Part shown: piece by piece, positions 58,601 through 64,000 of the stretch
Layout: each line of letters begins with the position of its first letter
How positions within the stretch are numbered: the stretch's first letter is position 1
From: a virus
Direction: 5' to 3' (one strand)
IMG/VR virus record: IMGVR_UViG_3300035181_002093
Span: 1 to 64,000 of that record
DNA length: 64,000 nt
The notes under the pieces: generated by a model
Told to the model about the DNA's origin: nothing
Databases searched by the model: none
What the model saw: only the letters and a program-made list of their open reading frames with translations
Translations under genes and position numbers: made by a program

Positions 58601-59172
58601 GTTCCATCCGACTGGTCCTTCTCTGCAACCAGTTCGTTGGGCGCGCTCTCGCCCAGACGCCGTGCGAGTAGGTAGTCGAGCGTGGGCTTGGTCCAGTTCA
58701 GGTGATCGGTCTCGAGCGTGCCTGCGGCATACGAGCCGAGCGCCTTGAACAACAAGGTGCTGAAGAACGTCATCAGCGCGGTCTTGTTCTTCTGGTAGAC
58801 CTCGTGGCTCTGAACCTTCTCGAACAGCTCCTTGGGAATCGACGCGGAGAGGCCCCAACGCTTCTTGGCGAAGACGAGTGCGTCGGAGACGGACGTGTTG
58901 TTGACCGCAGCGATGAGGTGGATCGGGTTGACGAAGTGCTTGTGGCAGCCGAAACACCGCGCGAGCCCTTTGAAGGGTGTAACGATGAACGATGCCGTCC
59001 CATCAGAATGGAACGGGCAACGGCCTTTGATGTGTGGCCCCGACGAATGAAAAGCCGCTTCGGGCTGTGCCTCCGCAAGCCAACTGAGCCAGTCGCTGTT
59101 CTGGACGTCGGTCCAGACCCGGTTGAGCCGCGTGAACGCGACCTTCGAATCACCCTTCGCTTTACGCGCCAC
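55660..59172 (-). CDS. Primase-helicase, 1170 aa
   Basis: The N-terminus has a DnaG-type CHC2 zinc finger (C52-P-F-H55 ... C73-F-G-C76). A TOPRIM domain follows (GHLSEGEFDALC, then WIVPDRDGGGD). The C-terminal half is a P-loop ATPase: AVILNAEHESGKSK with an unusual Walker A, then CLEEFEDYGG as Walker B. The tail is acidic (GTDDDDIIV). It likely primes and unwinds DNA for the adjacent polymerase. The ATPase subfamily (SF3/phage D5-like versus DnaB-like) is not certain. Confidence 0.82.
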   Translation of the reverse strand: MARKAKGDSKVAFTRLNRVWTDVQNSDWLSWLAEAQPEAAFHSSGPHIKGRCPFHSDGTASFIVTPFKGLARCFGCHKHFVNPIHLIAAVNNTSVSDALVFAKKRWGLSASIPKELFEKVQSHEVYQKNKTALMTFFSTLLFKALGSYAAGTLETDHLNWTKPTLDYLLARRLGESAPNELVAEKDQSDGTFDQFGVWVTLCSRELIGIFPRIVDVENHFGVTSEEYKFFRSYFGKYTEGQTYIGHLVFPYDDTPTSICRFKLREPAKPCVSQAWVEDSYEAEMDGFHGFYGLRYYRTYLSSEDHGMDGPDKGFVGHLSEGEFDALCSIAQQIRRQSDDFIALGLSGSGAQGVDRLLMMGISRAWIVPDRDGGGDKLVARLLDQTKTKALAFRVFTWPEEYVDWRDPTRPDVWIKDPDDAIREIGYPRWVRYITNEKMYESTDVWCYDQFSAEIAKSGTTDVSTISQAAKRWGLYLKDEHVCNAFCVAVAKDHNLDAVILRHDILVKNDNEEEFIKRLHTALLDRYHPVGIQNGEGRKRILSLWNKASRTTDTVVLNDERSAETLVSRQYGPIYDFIKDTVGDPPFIVGDDPEASQFNISMKSKKYREYLNFAFLMMAKGLPSMDHAPIKSQGIHMIESTETRMRSYLVNGRDVYCLTHDGANFTATPLDGPRHEGVIFDNSGAAWIETVVDAKDLTTPVDLVDLFVRVKDMIETGWAFRYQQLDCTFLAAYVMCLAMMNVFTRQTAVILNAEHESGKSKFTAGFVGGGSSSRINIVAHAITMQGYTAASIRQQRNNSSLTLCLEEFEDYGGNDAKSIAVRKVLELCRDLISETAVNWSIGTTTGESRTYHLRFPLVACAIRPLRDAASLSRFVQFELVKDASHKDPVLALAGKFGDHLISKTRHDMVVGLLPYMLRLRQHQAAIEQEYVTGNKLPAHASSRFREAMFPEMAMLKLLDELAKERGGSNPIPNYQTFAYDFAESRREQLARLKTTSENEQIFETILGSAIQTATVGTQDQMSGMTTIRVMLGDLNKLDDINKTKKGVYLDVKQEWLVVNWVEASQGLLAQTRYRTETPTFLKQVSERSPHHIGNDEVKRARVLERLVDVMGPCQPIDLISVFSIKHLLDATRARYAEGNAKAPAPGDPEIKVDEDKPQIIGSGTDDDDIIV

Positions 59173-60007
59173 CGAACTTCTCCTTGTAGGCAGGACACAC
59201 GTCCGAGTACTGACACCAACCGCACGGCCAGCCGACCTTCTTGTCGCGACGACGCCCTCCTGCGGGACGCGCCTCGAACGGCTCGGTCAGGTTGTCCGCC
59301 GCAGCGTTGATGCGACCGTACAACCAGGGCGCGTACTGCAACCGCAAACGGTCTGCAGGGATGAACGGCGTCCACTGGAGCCGGAGATCTGCCGGACCTT
59401 GTAGGAAGTTGATGCCCCCACGCACGCCGGCGATATCCGGCATGTTGGGGAGCGCGAGCACGCCATAGGCCTGAAGCTGTTGTCGCTTCTTCTGGTCACG
59501 TTCGAGGGGCTTGGCGACGCCAGACTTGTGATCGATCAAGTAGAGGTCGTTGTCGCGGGTGAGCGCCCCTAGGTCGAGCTTGCCGCGGAAGAACACATTC
59601 TCGGCAAAGAAGCCTGCGGGCTCGTACGTGTCCGTGATGCCCCAGTCGGCCTCGACGAACACCTTCGTCACGCCCTGCGTTTTGCAGAAACGATCGAAGC
59701 GCGCGAGGAACTCATCCATGCACTCGTTGAGCATGTGCAGTGACTCAACTTCGGACGAGGTCAGCGGCGTCTTGTCGACGGCGACCTTCCGTGCTTCCTC
59801 TGCCGGTTTGCCCAGGACGCGGTGCTCGAGCACAGCGTGAGCGACGATCCCGACCTTGGTGTCGGAGGGCGCGGCACTCGCGGCGGTCTTGGCAATGTGC
59901 TTGTGTCCGAACTGCGCGGGGCAGGACTCGGACGTCTCCATCTTGGAGAAGGACCAGGGGGCGTACTTGCGCGCGAGTGCAGAGATCTCGTAAGCGGCCA
60001 CATCCAC
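59162..60007 (-). CDS. Cas4/RecB-like PD-(D/E)XK nuclease with Fe-S cysteines
   Basis: The 281-residue protein (GTG 60007, AGGGG upstream) has WSFSKMETSESCPAQF, GKLDLGAL and LIDHKSG (the D-x(n)-D-x-K core), QLQAYGVLAL, and cysteines C29, C262, C265 and C271 in the AddB/Cas4 Fe-S layout (WPCGWCQYSDVC). Such enzymes resect or trim DNA ends. It overlaps the primase-helicase start by 11 bases, which suggests coupled expression and a replication or recombination role. No CRISPR array is present. Confidence 0.85.
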   Translation of the reverse strand: MDVAAYEISALARKYAPWSFSKMETSESCPAQFGHKHIAKTAASAAPSDTKVGIVAHAVLEHRVLGKPAEEARKVAVDKTPLTSSEVESLHMLNECMDEFLARFDRFCKTQGVTKVFVEADWGITDTYEPAGFFAENVFFRGKLDLGALTRDNDLYLIDHKSGVAKPLERDQKKRQQLQAYGVLALPNMPDIAGVRGGINFLQGPADLRLQWTPFIPADRLRLQYAPWLYGRINAAADNLTEPFEARPAGGRRRDKKVGWPCGWCQYSDVCPAYKEKFGGA

Positions 60008-60020
60008 CCCTGTTCAGTTG

Positions 60021-60046
60021 AAAAAAAGAAGTGCCGTCTTTCCGGC
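60021..60046 (-). terminator. Weak terminator-like hairpin upstream of the nuclease gene
   Basis: On the minus strand GCCG-GAAAGA-CGGC is followed by ACTTC and seven T residues. The stem has only 4 pairs, so termination would be partial. The location, between the 346-residue gene and the RecB-like gene, would suit attenuation between the two units. Confidence 0.3.
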
Positions 60047-60164
60047 TGTCAGTTGTCTCTCCAACCGTCACGAATGTTCCTGGCGGCGACCAATTGCCTT
60101 GTTCCGTACGGGTGCGACCCGCATCAACTATCCAGAGGCTCTTCGTTTCCTTGGTCTCGCTGCC

Positions 60165-61205
60165 CTACATGGGCTTGTTCGACGAACGCGCCGACGATCC
60201 CTTCGTCGGCTTGGCCGTCTCGACCACCGGGCTCAGATCCGGCTCGACGCCGGCGTTGTCAGCCAGGCCTGCCTCGAGCGCACCCGCGGCGAACTGGCCC
60301 TCGGCCTCGACCGCAGCCTGCGGCGCCCGCTGCGGACGCGCGTACCAGTCCGCGAGGAACAGCTTGCGACCCGCGACGTACATCCCGTAGAGCGCCTCGG
60401 CGAGACGCATGACGTGCTCCGGGTTGTCCTTGCCGGTGGGCTCGACCTTGTAGACGTAGTAGAGGCCGAGATCGCCGGTCTTCTTCTCGGTGTTGAGCAT
60501 GTAGCTCTGCCGCCAGACAGCCGTCTGCTGGCCCGCGAGCGAGATCAGCGCCGAGCCCGCCTTGCGCGACGTCTTGCCGAACTGCGCCATGTAGACCGCG
60601 GGGTTCGCGAGATCGGCCGACATCACGATGGCCACGATGTTGTTCTGGCAGTCCGTCCGCTGCTGATCACCGCGACCGCTGTTCTGCTTGCCGAACGGCA
60701 GGTGCGGGCACTTCAGGCACTCGCCGAACGGGGAGCCGAGCTTCGCATCGGGCGCCTGGCACGCGGGGTTCTTCCCGTTCTGCGGGAAGTTGATGTTCTC
60801 CTCGAAGAAGTAGAGCGGGATGACCGGGCACGGGCGCTCGAGCAGCTGGCCCGCCGAGGTGTAGAGGTCGCCGTTCTTGGCGGCTTCCGGCTTGGCCTCC
60901 GACTGCGAGGTCGGCTGCACGATGCTGATGCGCGGCACCTTCCAGGCCGAGATCATCTCTTCCATGCCCGGCTTGTTCGGCGACGCGAGCGCGGCCAGGA
61001 TGCGGACCGCTTGACGCGCCACGTCGGGCAGCGTCGTGTCATCAGCCAGCGCGCTCAGTGCATCGCGGCGCTTGATGACCATCGCTTCCAGCTCGGCGGG
61101 ATCCTGCGCAGCGGCGAGTGCCCCCATCGAGGGCTTGGTGACCAAGGCCTTGGCCGGGATGATCTGGGTGGAGTTATCAGAGGTTCCGTTGGTGGGTTCG
61201 GTCAT
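60165..61205 (-). CDS. Conserved-looking phage protein with Cys cluster, 346 aa
   Basis: Residues about 85-300 are globular, with WKVPRISIVQPTSQ near the start, then CQAP...CLKCPHLPFG...DCQNN, a four-cysteine putative zinc site, and a beta-rich body (YVYKVEPTGKDNPEHVMRLA). Both termini are low-complexity. Position at the head of the replication run would fit a single-strand DNA-binding or recombination protein, but that is a guess. ATTCCAAAAGGA precedes the start, as before the gene at 62661. Confidence 0.6.
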   Translation of the reverse strand: MTEPTNGTSDNSTQIIPAKALVTKPSMGALAAAQDPAELEAMVIKRRDALSALADDTTLPDVARQAVRILAALASPNKPGMEEMISAWKVPRISIVQPTSQSEAKPEAAKNGDLYTSAGQLLERPCPVIPLYFFEENINFPQNGKNPACQAPDAKLGSPFGECLKCPHLPFGKQNSGRGDQQRTDCQNNIVAIVMSADLANPAVYMAQFGKTSRKAGSALISLAGQQTAVWRQSYMLNTEKKTGDLGLYYVYKVEPTGKDNPEHVMRLAEALYGMYVAGRKLFLADWYARPQRAPQAAVEAEGQFAAGALEAGLADNAGVEPDLSPVVETAKPTKGSSARSSNKPM

Positions 61206-61344
61206 GTCATGTCCTTTTGGAATGCGAGAAAGGGGAAGTCACTCTAGTGATTTCGATGTTTGTTTGGCAAGCATCGCGAACCGAAATTCGTCGCGCTAGG
61301 GCTGGGGTGTATAGGCGAACCCCACCCAAGCGTTTCTGGTGTAC

Positions 61345-61360
61345 GTGTCGGGATCGACAC
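61345..61360. promoter_or_regulatory. Perfect inverted repeat GTGTCG-GGAT-CGACAC
   Basis: Two 6-base arms with a 4-base centre lie in the 224-base divergent gap between the 346-residue gene and the sigma factor. It could be an operator for a dimeric repressor such as the HTH protein at 14450-14656, or an RNA hairpin. The rest of this gap holds no gene that I can support. Confidence 0.4.
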
Positions 61361-61390
61361 CCAACGGGTAGCGTCCGATCGTGGAACTAT

Positions 61391-61419
61391 TTGATCACAC
61401 GTGGCGCGCTTGGTAGGTT
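61391..61419 (+). promoter_or_regulatory. Candidate promoter for the sigma gene
   Basis: TTGATC (61391-61396) and TAGGTT (61414-61419) are separated by 17 bases, each matching the sigma70 consensus only partly. The -10 ends 10 bases before the ATG at 61430, and no ribosome site lies between them. If real, it would be read by host polymerase before phage sigma is made. Confidence 0.3.
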
Positions 61420-61429
61420 GTTCTTCAAT

Positions 61430-62221
61430 ATGGTGATTCCTCAGGCTCGGACCGCTTCGACGTACTACGCGGAAGTTGCGCGGATGCCGTTGGTGGACGA
61501 TCCCGCGGAAGAGCGCCGCCTGTTGCAACGCTGGCAACAGCGCAAGGACGTCAAGGCGCGCAACGCCATCGTGCAGACGCATCTCCGGTTCGTCGTCAAG
61601 CTGGCTCACAAACGCAGCAAGGATCCCGAGGCGGTCAAGGACTTCATCGCCGCCGGGAACCTCGGGCTTCTCAAGGCCACCGACAAGTTCGACTGGGCTC
61701 GCAAGCCGTACATCCGCTTCCTGACGTACGCCGGTTGGTGGGTCTACGAAGAGATGTCGAACCAGGACTACACAACGGCGACGCTCGTGCACGTCCCCGC
61801 CCACCGCCAGAAGGCGCAGCGCCGGAACGCACGCGAGTATCGCGCGGCAGTGCAAGAGCACGGACCGGACAACGCGGACGTGCAGGCGATGAACCCGGGA
61901 TTGTCCGAGAGCATCGTCATGCCGATCGAAGCGGCGCGCTACACGCCGGACATCTCCGACACGGAGCCGACCTCCACCTATGGGTCGGACCGCTTGCGTG
62001 CGCTCGTGCGTGAGGGCATCAGCCGCCTGCCCTCACGAGAGCAGACAGTGCTCAACCTCTTCTATGGTGTCAAAGACGACCCGCGGAACCTGGTCCAGAT
62101 CGCTTCCATCATGGGCATGTGCCCCGAGCGCGTCCGTCAGATCAAGCTCAGCGGGATGCAGCTCCTGCACAACGAGCTGAAGCAGCGTGTCGGCCTGTCG
62201 ACTGAAGACGCGTACCTCTAG
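61430..62221 (+). CDS. RNA polymerase sigma-70/RpoH-like sigma factor
   Basis: The 263-residue protein has region 1.2/2.1 (ERRLLQRWQQRKDVKARNAI), region 2.2 (THLRFVVKLAHKR), 2.3-2.4 (DFIAAGNLGLLKATDKFDWA, then FLTYAGWWVYEEM), a region-3 linker and region 4 (LPSREQTVLNLFYG, then CPERVRQIKLSGM). The core-binding helix is well preserved, so it should bind host RNA polymerase. I chose ATG 61430 because homology starts soon after it. It is overlapped at the 3' end by the convergent gene (4 bases). It is likely to direct phage promoters. Confidence 0.92.
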   Translation: MVIPQARTASTYYAEVARMPLVDDPAEERRLLQRWQQRKDVKARNAIVQTHLRFVVKLAHKRSKDPEAVKDFIAAGNLGLLKATDKFDWARKPYIRFLTYAGWWVYEEMSNQDYTTATLVHVPAHRQKAQRRNAREYRAAVQEHGPDNADVQAMNPGLSESIVMPIEAARYTPDISDTEPTSTYGSDRLRALVREGISRLPSREQTVLNLFYGVKDDPRNLVQIASIMGMCPERVRQIKLSGMQLLHNELKQRVGLSTEDAYL

Positions 62222-62661
62222 AAGCCCAGGTACTTCAGCTCGTCGTAGCCGATGGTGAACTTCTTGATGTACGCCGTGCCGTCCGGTGCGTACGCCGTGA
62301 TGTCCTTCAGGTTGCGGTTGATGGCGTCGAGCTTCTCGACCTCCGCCTTCTCTGCATCGATGTAGTCCTGCTCGGTCAGCAGAAAGTTGATGACGCCGGC
62401 ACCAACGGTCACCTCTTCCTGCGAACCGCCACCGCTCGAGCGAGCGTTCGACGTGTAGGACTGGGACTCGACGCCACGCTTCTGCTGCGCCCGCATCTGG
62501 TTCTGGATGTCGAGCAGGACGGCATCCGTGACCTTGTGCTCGTCACGCATCTTCTTGATACGCAGGCCGCGCTCTTCGATCTTGTTGCGGGTCTCCATCG
62601 CCTTCTTGGTGGAGGCGGTGACGATCTCGGCAGTGGTCTTCTCGAACGTGAAGTTGAACAT
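62218..62661 (-). CDS. Hypothetical coiled protein, 147 aa
   Basis: I prefer ATG 62661 (MFNFTFEKTTAEIVTASTKK) with AAAAAGGA upstream. GTG 62685 with TAGGAG is a credible alternative adding 8 residues. The protein is mostly charged helix (TRNKIEERGLRIKKMRDEHK), probably coiled coil, ending in a small beta part. I recognise no family. Confidence 0.55.
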   Translation of the reverse strand: MFNFTFEKTTAEIVTASTKKAMETRNKIEERGLRIKKMRDEHKVTDAVLLDIQNQMRAQQKRGVESQSYTSNARSSGGGSQEEVTVGAGVINFLLTEQDYIDAEKAEVEKLDAINRNLKDITAYAPDGTAYIKKFTIGYDELKYLGF

Positions 62662-62693
62662 GTGGTCGATCCTTTTTGGAATCACGGGAACTC

Positions 62694-63182
62694 CTATGGT
62701 TTGGTCTCACGTACTGCGGCAGCGACAGTCTCGTCGCACAGTGCTTGGATGTTGTTGAGGGTGTCAGGTCCTGGCTTGACCTCGAGCGTTTTGAAGATCG
62801 TCAGCCGACCCGCCTGGTTCAATGCGAGCCCAGAAATCGACGCGCCCATGAGGTCGACATGGAGGGCGGCTGAAACCGTCTTCTTAGAGGTACGTGCAAG
62901 CACGCGCATCATCGAGAAATCGATTGGAGAGAATCTCCAACTGTCAGGAGCCATCTGCATGAGCGTGGCCATCAGGTTGATGGGGTCGATGGGGGCTTGA
63001 CCCACCAGTGACATGATTGCTTCGGGCGTACAGATGCCGAGCTTCTTCAGCTTAGCGAGGTTCTTGAAGACCGACGGCGTCGGACGCTCGCTGAGCCGCA
63101 TCTCGAGGTCGATGGGCAGTGGCAGGTCGAACACCTCGTCGGTGTCGAACGCCGCCAACCCTTCGAGCGTCAGCTTGCTCAC
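62694..63182 (-). CDS. Hypothetical protein, 162 aa
   Basis: ATG 63182 overlaps the upstream stop (ATGA). It is an alpha/beta protein with no Cys cluster or membrane helix. Features: LPLPIDLEMRLSERPTPSVF, KLGICTPEAIMSLVGQ and a C-terminal helical tail. I recognise no family. Confidence 0.55.
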   Translation of the reverse strand: MSKLTLEGLAAFDTDEVFDLPLPIDLEMRLSERPTPSVFKNLAKLKKLGICTPEAIMSLVGQAPIDPINLMATLMQMAPDSWRFSPIDFSMMRVLARTSKKTVSAALHVDLMGASISGLALNQAGRLTIFKTLEVKPGPDTLNNIQALCDETVAAAVRETKP

Positions 63183-63331
63183 AAGGCACGGGCCTTCTTG
63201 ATCAGCCCCAAGACGGACGCTCGCAGTGCGGGGTCTTTCCCGAATCGGTCAACGACCAACAAGGCCACCGCGGCCACTTCGAGCAATAGGAATCCGACGG
63301 CACGCATGCGTGCCGACGTTACAATGCGCAT
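63179..63331 (-). CDS. Small membrane protein, 50 aa
   Basis: ATG 63331 has GAGGAGT 6 bases upstream, and its stop overlaps the next start by 4 bases. One transmembrane helix (AVGFLLLEVAAVALLVV) is flanked by basic residues, with a short basic C-terminus. The function is unknown. Confidence 0.55.
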   Translation of the reverse strand: MRIVTSARMRAVGFLLLEVAAVALLVVDRFGKDPALRASVLGLIKKARAL

Positions 63332-63335
63332 GGAG

Positions 63336-63578
63336 TTACTCCTCAGCGTGCGCGATGACGCGCGCGCGATCGATGTTGCGCAGCGATAGCGAGCGGAGGG
63401 TCCGCCCCTCCAAGATCTCGCCCACGGCGTAGTAGAACTCCGCGGCGACGTCCGCCACGGTCTTGTTGGGGTCGTTCTGCACAGCGAACCAGACGGCGCG
63501 GATGTCGCGCAGGCGTCCAGCCACGTCGTTGGCGACGCGGACGCTAACTCCGCTCCGACCTCCACGACGACGACTCAC
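63336..63578 (-). CDS. Small basic protein, 80 aa
   Basis: GTG 63578 overlaps the HNH stop (GTGA) and has AAGGA upstream. An Arg/Gly-rich N-terminus (VSRRRGGRSGVSVRVANDVA) leads into helices ending RVIAHAEE. It may bind nucleic acid. I recognise no family. Confidence 0.55.
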   Translation of the reverse strand: MSRRRGGRSGVSVRVANDVAGRLRDIRAVWFAVQNDPNKTVADVAAEFYYAVGEILEGRTLRSLSLRNIDRARVIAHAEE

Positions 63579-64000
63579 GTTTTTTCCTTGTGAGTTCGTT
63601 TGTTTCTGTGAGGACAGCACCCATAGCGGAATGTTGCGTAGTTACAGTTGAAACACAACACTTGAAATCCCGGAGGAAACCCCTGGTCACGAAGCCAACG
63701 ATACATTTTGTCTCCAGTACCAACTTCCTTTCGGTGAGCACTCCCTCCGCCGCCGATGTGATCGAGTGTTAAAAACTCAAGTTGAGTTTCTAAACAGCAC
63801 ACACAAACAGGACCTCCATACACGTTAAGAACTTCTGCACGTAAACGTTCACGATACGCCTTCCCGTTCCTACGGGTACGTTCCAAACACTCTTGGCAAA
63901 CCACAGACGTGCTTAGATGTTCTCGGCGTCCGCACTGGGCACATAGCCCTGCCGCACGGTATCGTGCCTGTGCCGTTGCATTTCTCAAACGTGAATCACG
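63575..64000 (-). CDS. HNH endonuclease, probably incomplete at the 5' end
   Basis: The frame is open to base 64000 and no good start is seen (first candidate TTG at 63988), so the N-terminus probably lies outside the window. A zinc finger (CAQCGRR ... CQEC) precedes CVCCLETQLEFLTLDHIGGG, HRKE, WLRDQGFPPGFQVLCFNCNY and a final GCCPH, which is the HNH pattern common in phages. The DNA is noticeably A+T-rich compared with its surroundings, as for the other homing-type genes here. Confidence 0.82.
   Translation of the reverse strand, partial: RDSRLRNATAQARYRAAGLCAQCGRREHLSTSVVCQECLERTRRNGKAYRERLRAEVLNVYGGPVCVCCLETQLEFLTLDHIGGGGSAHRKEVGTGDKMYRWLRDQGFPPGFQVLCFNCNYATFRYGCCPHRNKRTHKEKT

Noticed and set aside
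59162-60007. CRISPR-Cas interpretation of the Cas4-like gene
   Set aside because: No repeat-spacer array and no Cas1, Cas2 or effector gene is seen. Cas4-like nucleases are common in phage replication modules.

Overview
The window is part of the genome of a large, GC-rich, tailed double-stranded DNA bacteriophage. The main evidence is a terminase large subunit, a tape-measure-like protein preceded by an apparent frameshifted tail-assembly-chaperone pair, a gp25-like protein and a J-like baseplate protein (which indicate a contractile tail), a tail fibre, tRNA genes, a phage-type replication set, and near-gapless packing with ATGA/GTGA start-stop overlaps. Portal, capsid, protease, sheath and tube genes are not visible, so the genome extends beyond both ends. 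The host cannot be named from the sequence. High GC, class II ribonucleotide reductase, ThyX and RpoH-like sigma factors only suggest a GC-rich bacterium.

Layout. Positions 1-7220 are a leftward run of small genes: a MazG-like pyrophosphatase, a ParB-like protein, a Gp88-like protein and many Cys-rich small proteins. An HNH gene interrupts this run on the opposite strand. Positions 7270-12114 hold nucleotide-metabolism genes (thyX, a possible MtrA/DUF4346-like protein, a dNMP kinase) interleaved with HNH and GIY-YIG endonucleases, plus a leftward GHKL ATPase gene. Positions 12111-16820 run leftward with small unknown genes, RNase HII, a zinc ribbon, an HTH regulator and a DinG/XPD-like helicase. 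Positions 16879-37845 are a rightward tail/baseplate/fibre module that contains a sigma-like gene.

Positions 37846-42371 run leftward with small genes, an intein-containing class II ribonucleotide reductase and a RuvC-like nuclease. Positions 42441-51740 alternate short rightward blocks (putative virion proteins, terminase) with leftward genes (a DUF932-like protein, a metallopeptidase/VWA protein and a MoxR-like AAA ATPase). Positions 51744-51889 carry tRNA-Ala(UGC) and tRNA-Gln(UUG). Positions 51897-61205 are the leftward replication block: a DEDDh exonuclease, a UDG-like/DNA polymerase I fusion, a primase-helicase and a Cas4/RecB-like nuclease. A second, more canonical sigma factor is at 61430-62221, followed by leftward small genes and a final HNH gene that runs off the window.

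How it fits together. The phage makes and cleans its own dNTP pool (ribonucleotide reductase, ThyX, dNMP kinase, MazG), replicates with its own polymerase and primase-helicase, processes DNA with several nucleases, and probably redirects host RNA polymerase with two sigma-like proteins. An identical 10-base motif, CCCTATAATT, lies just upstream of three rightward putative virion transcription units and is a good candidate for a phage-specific promoter. No stretch longer than 300 bases lacks a gene.
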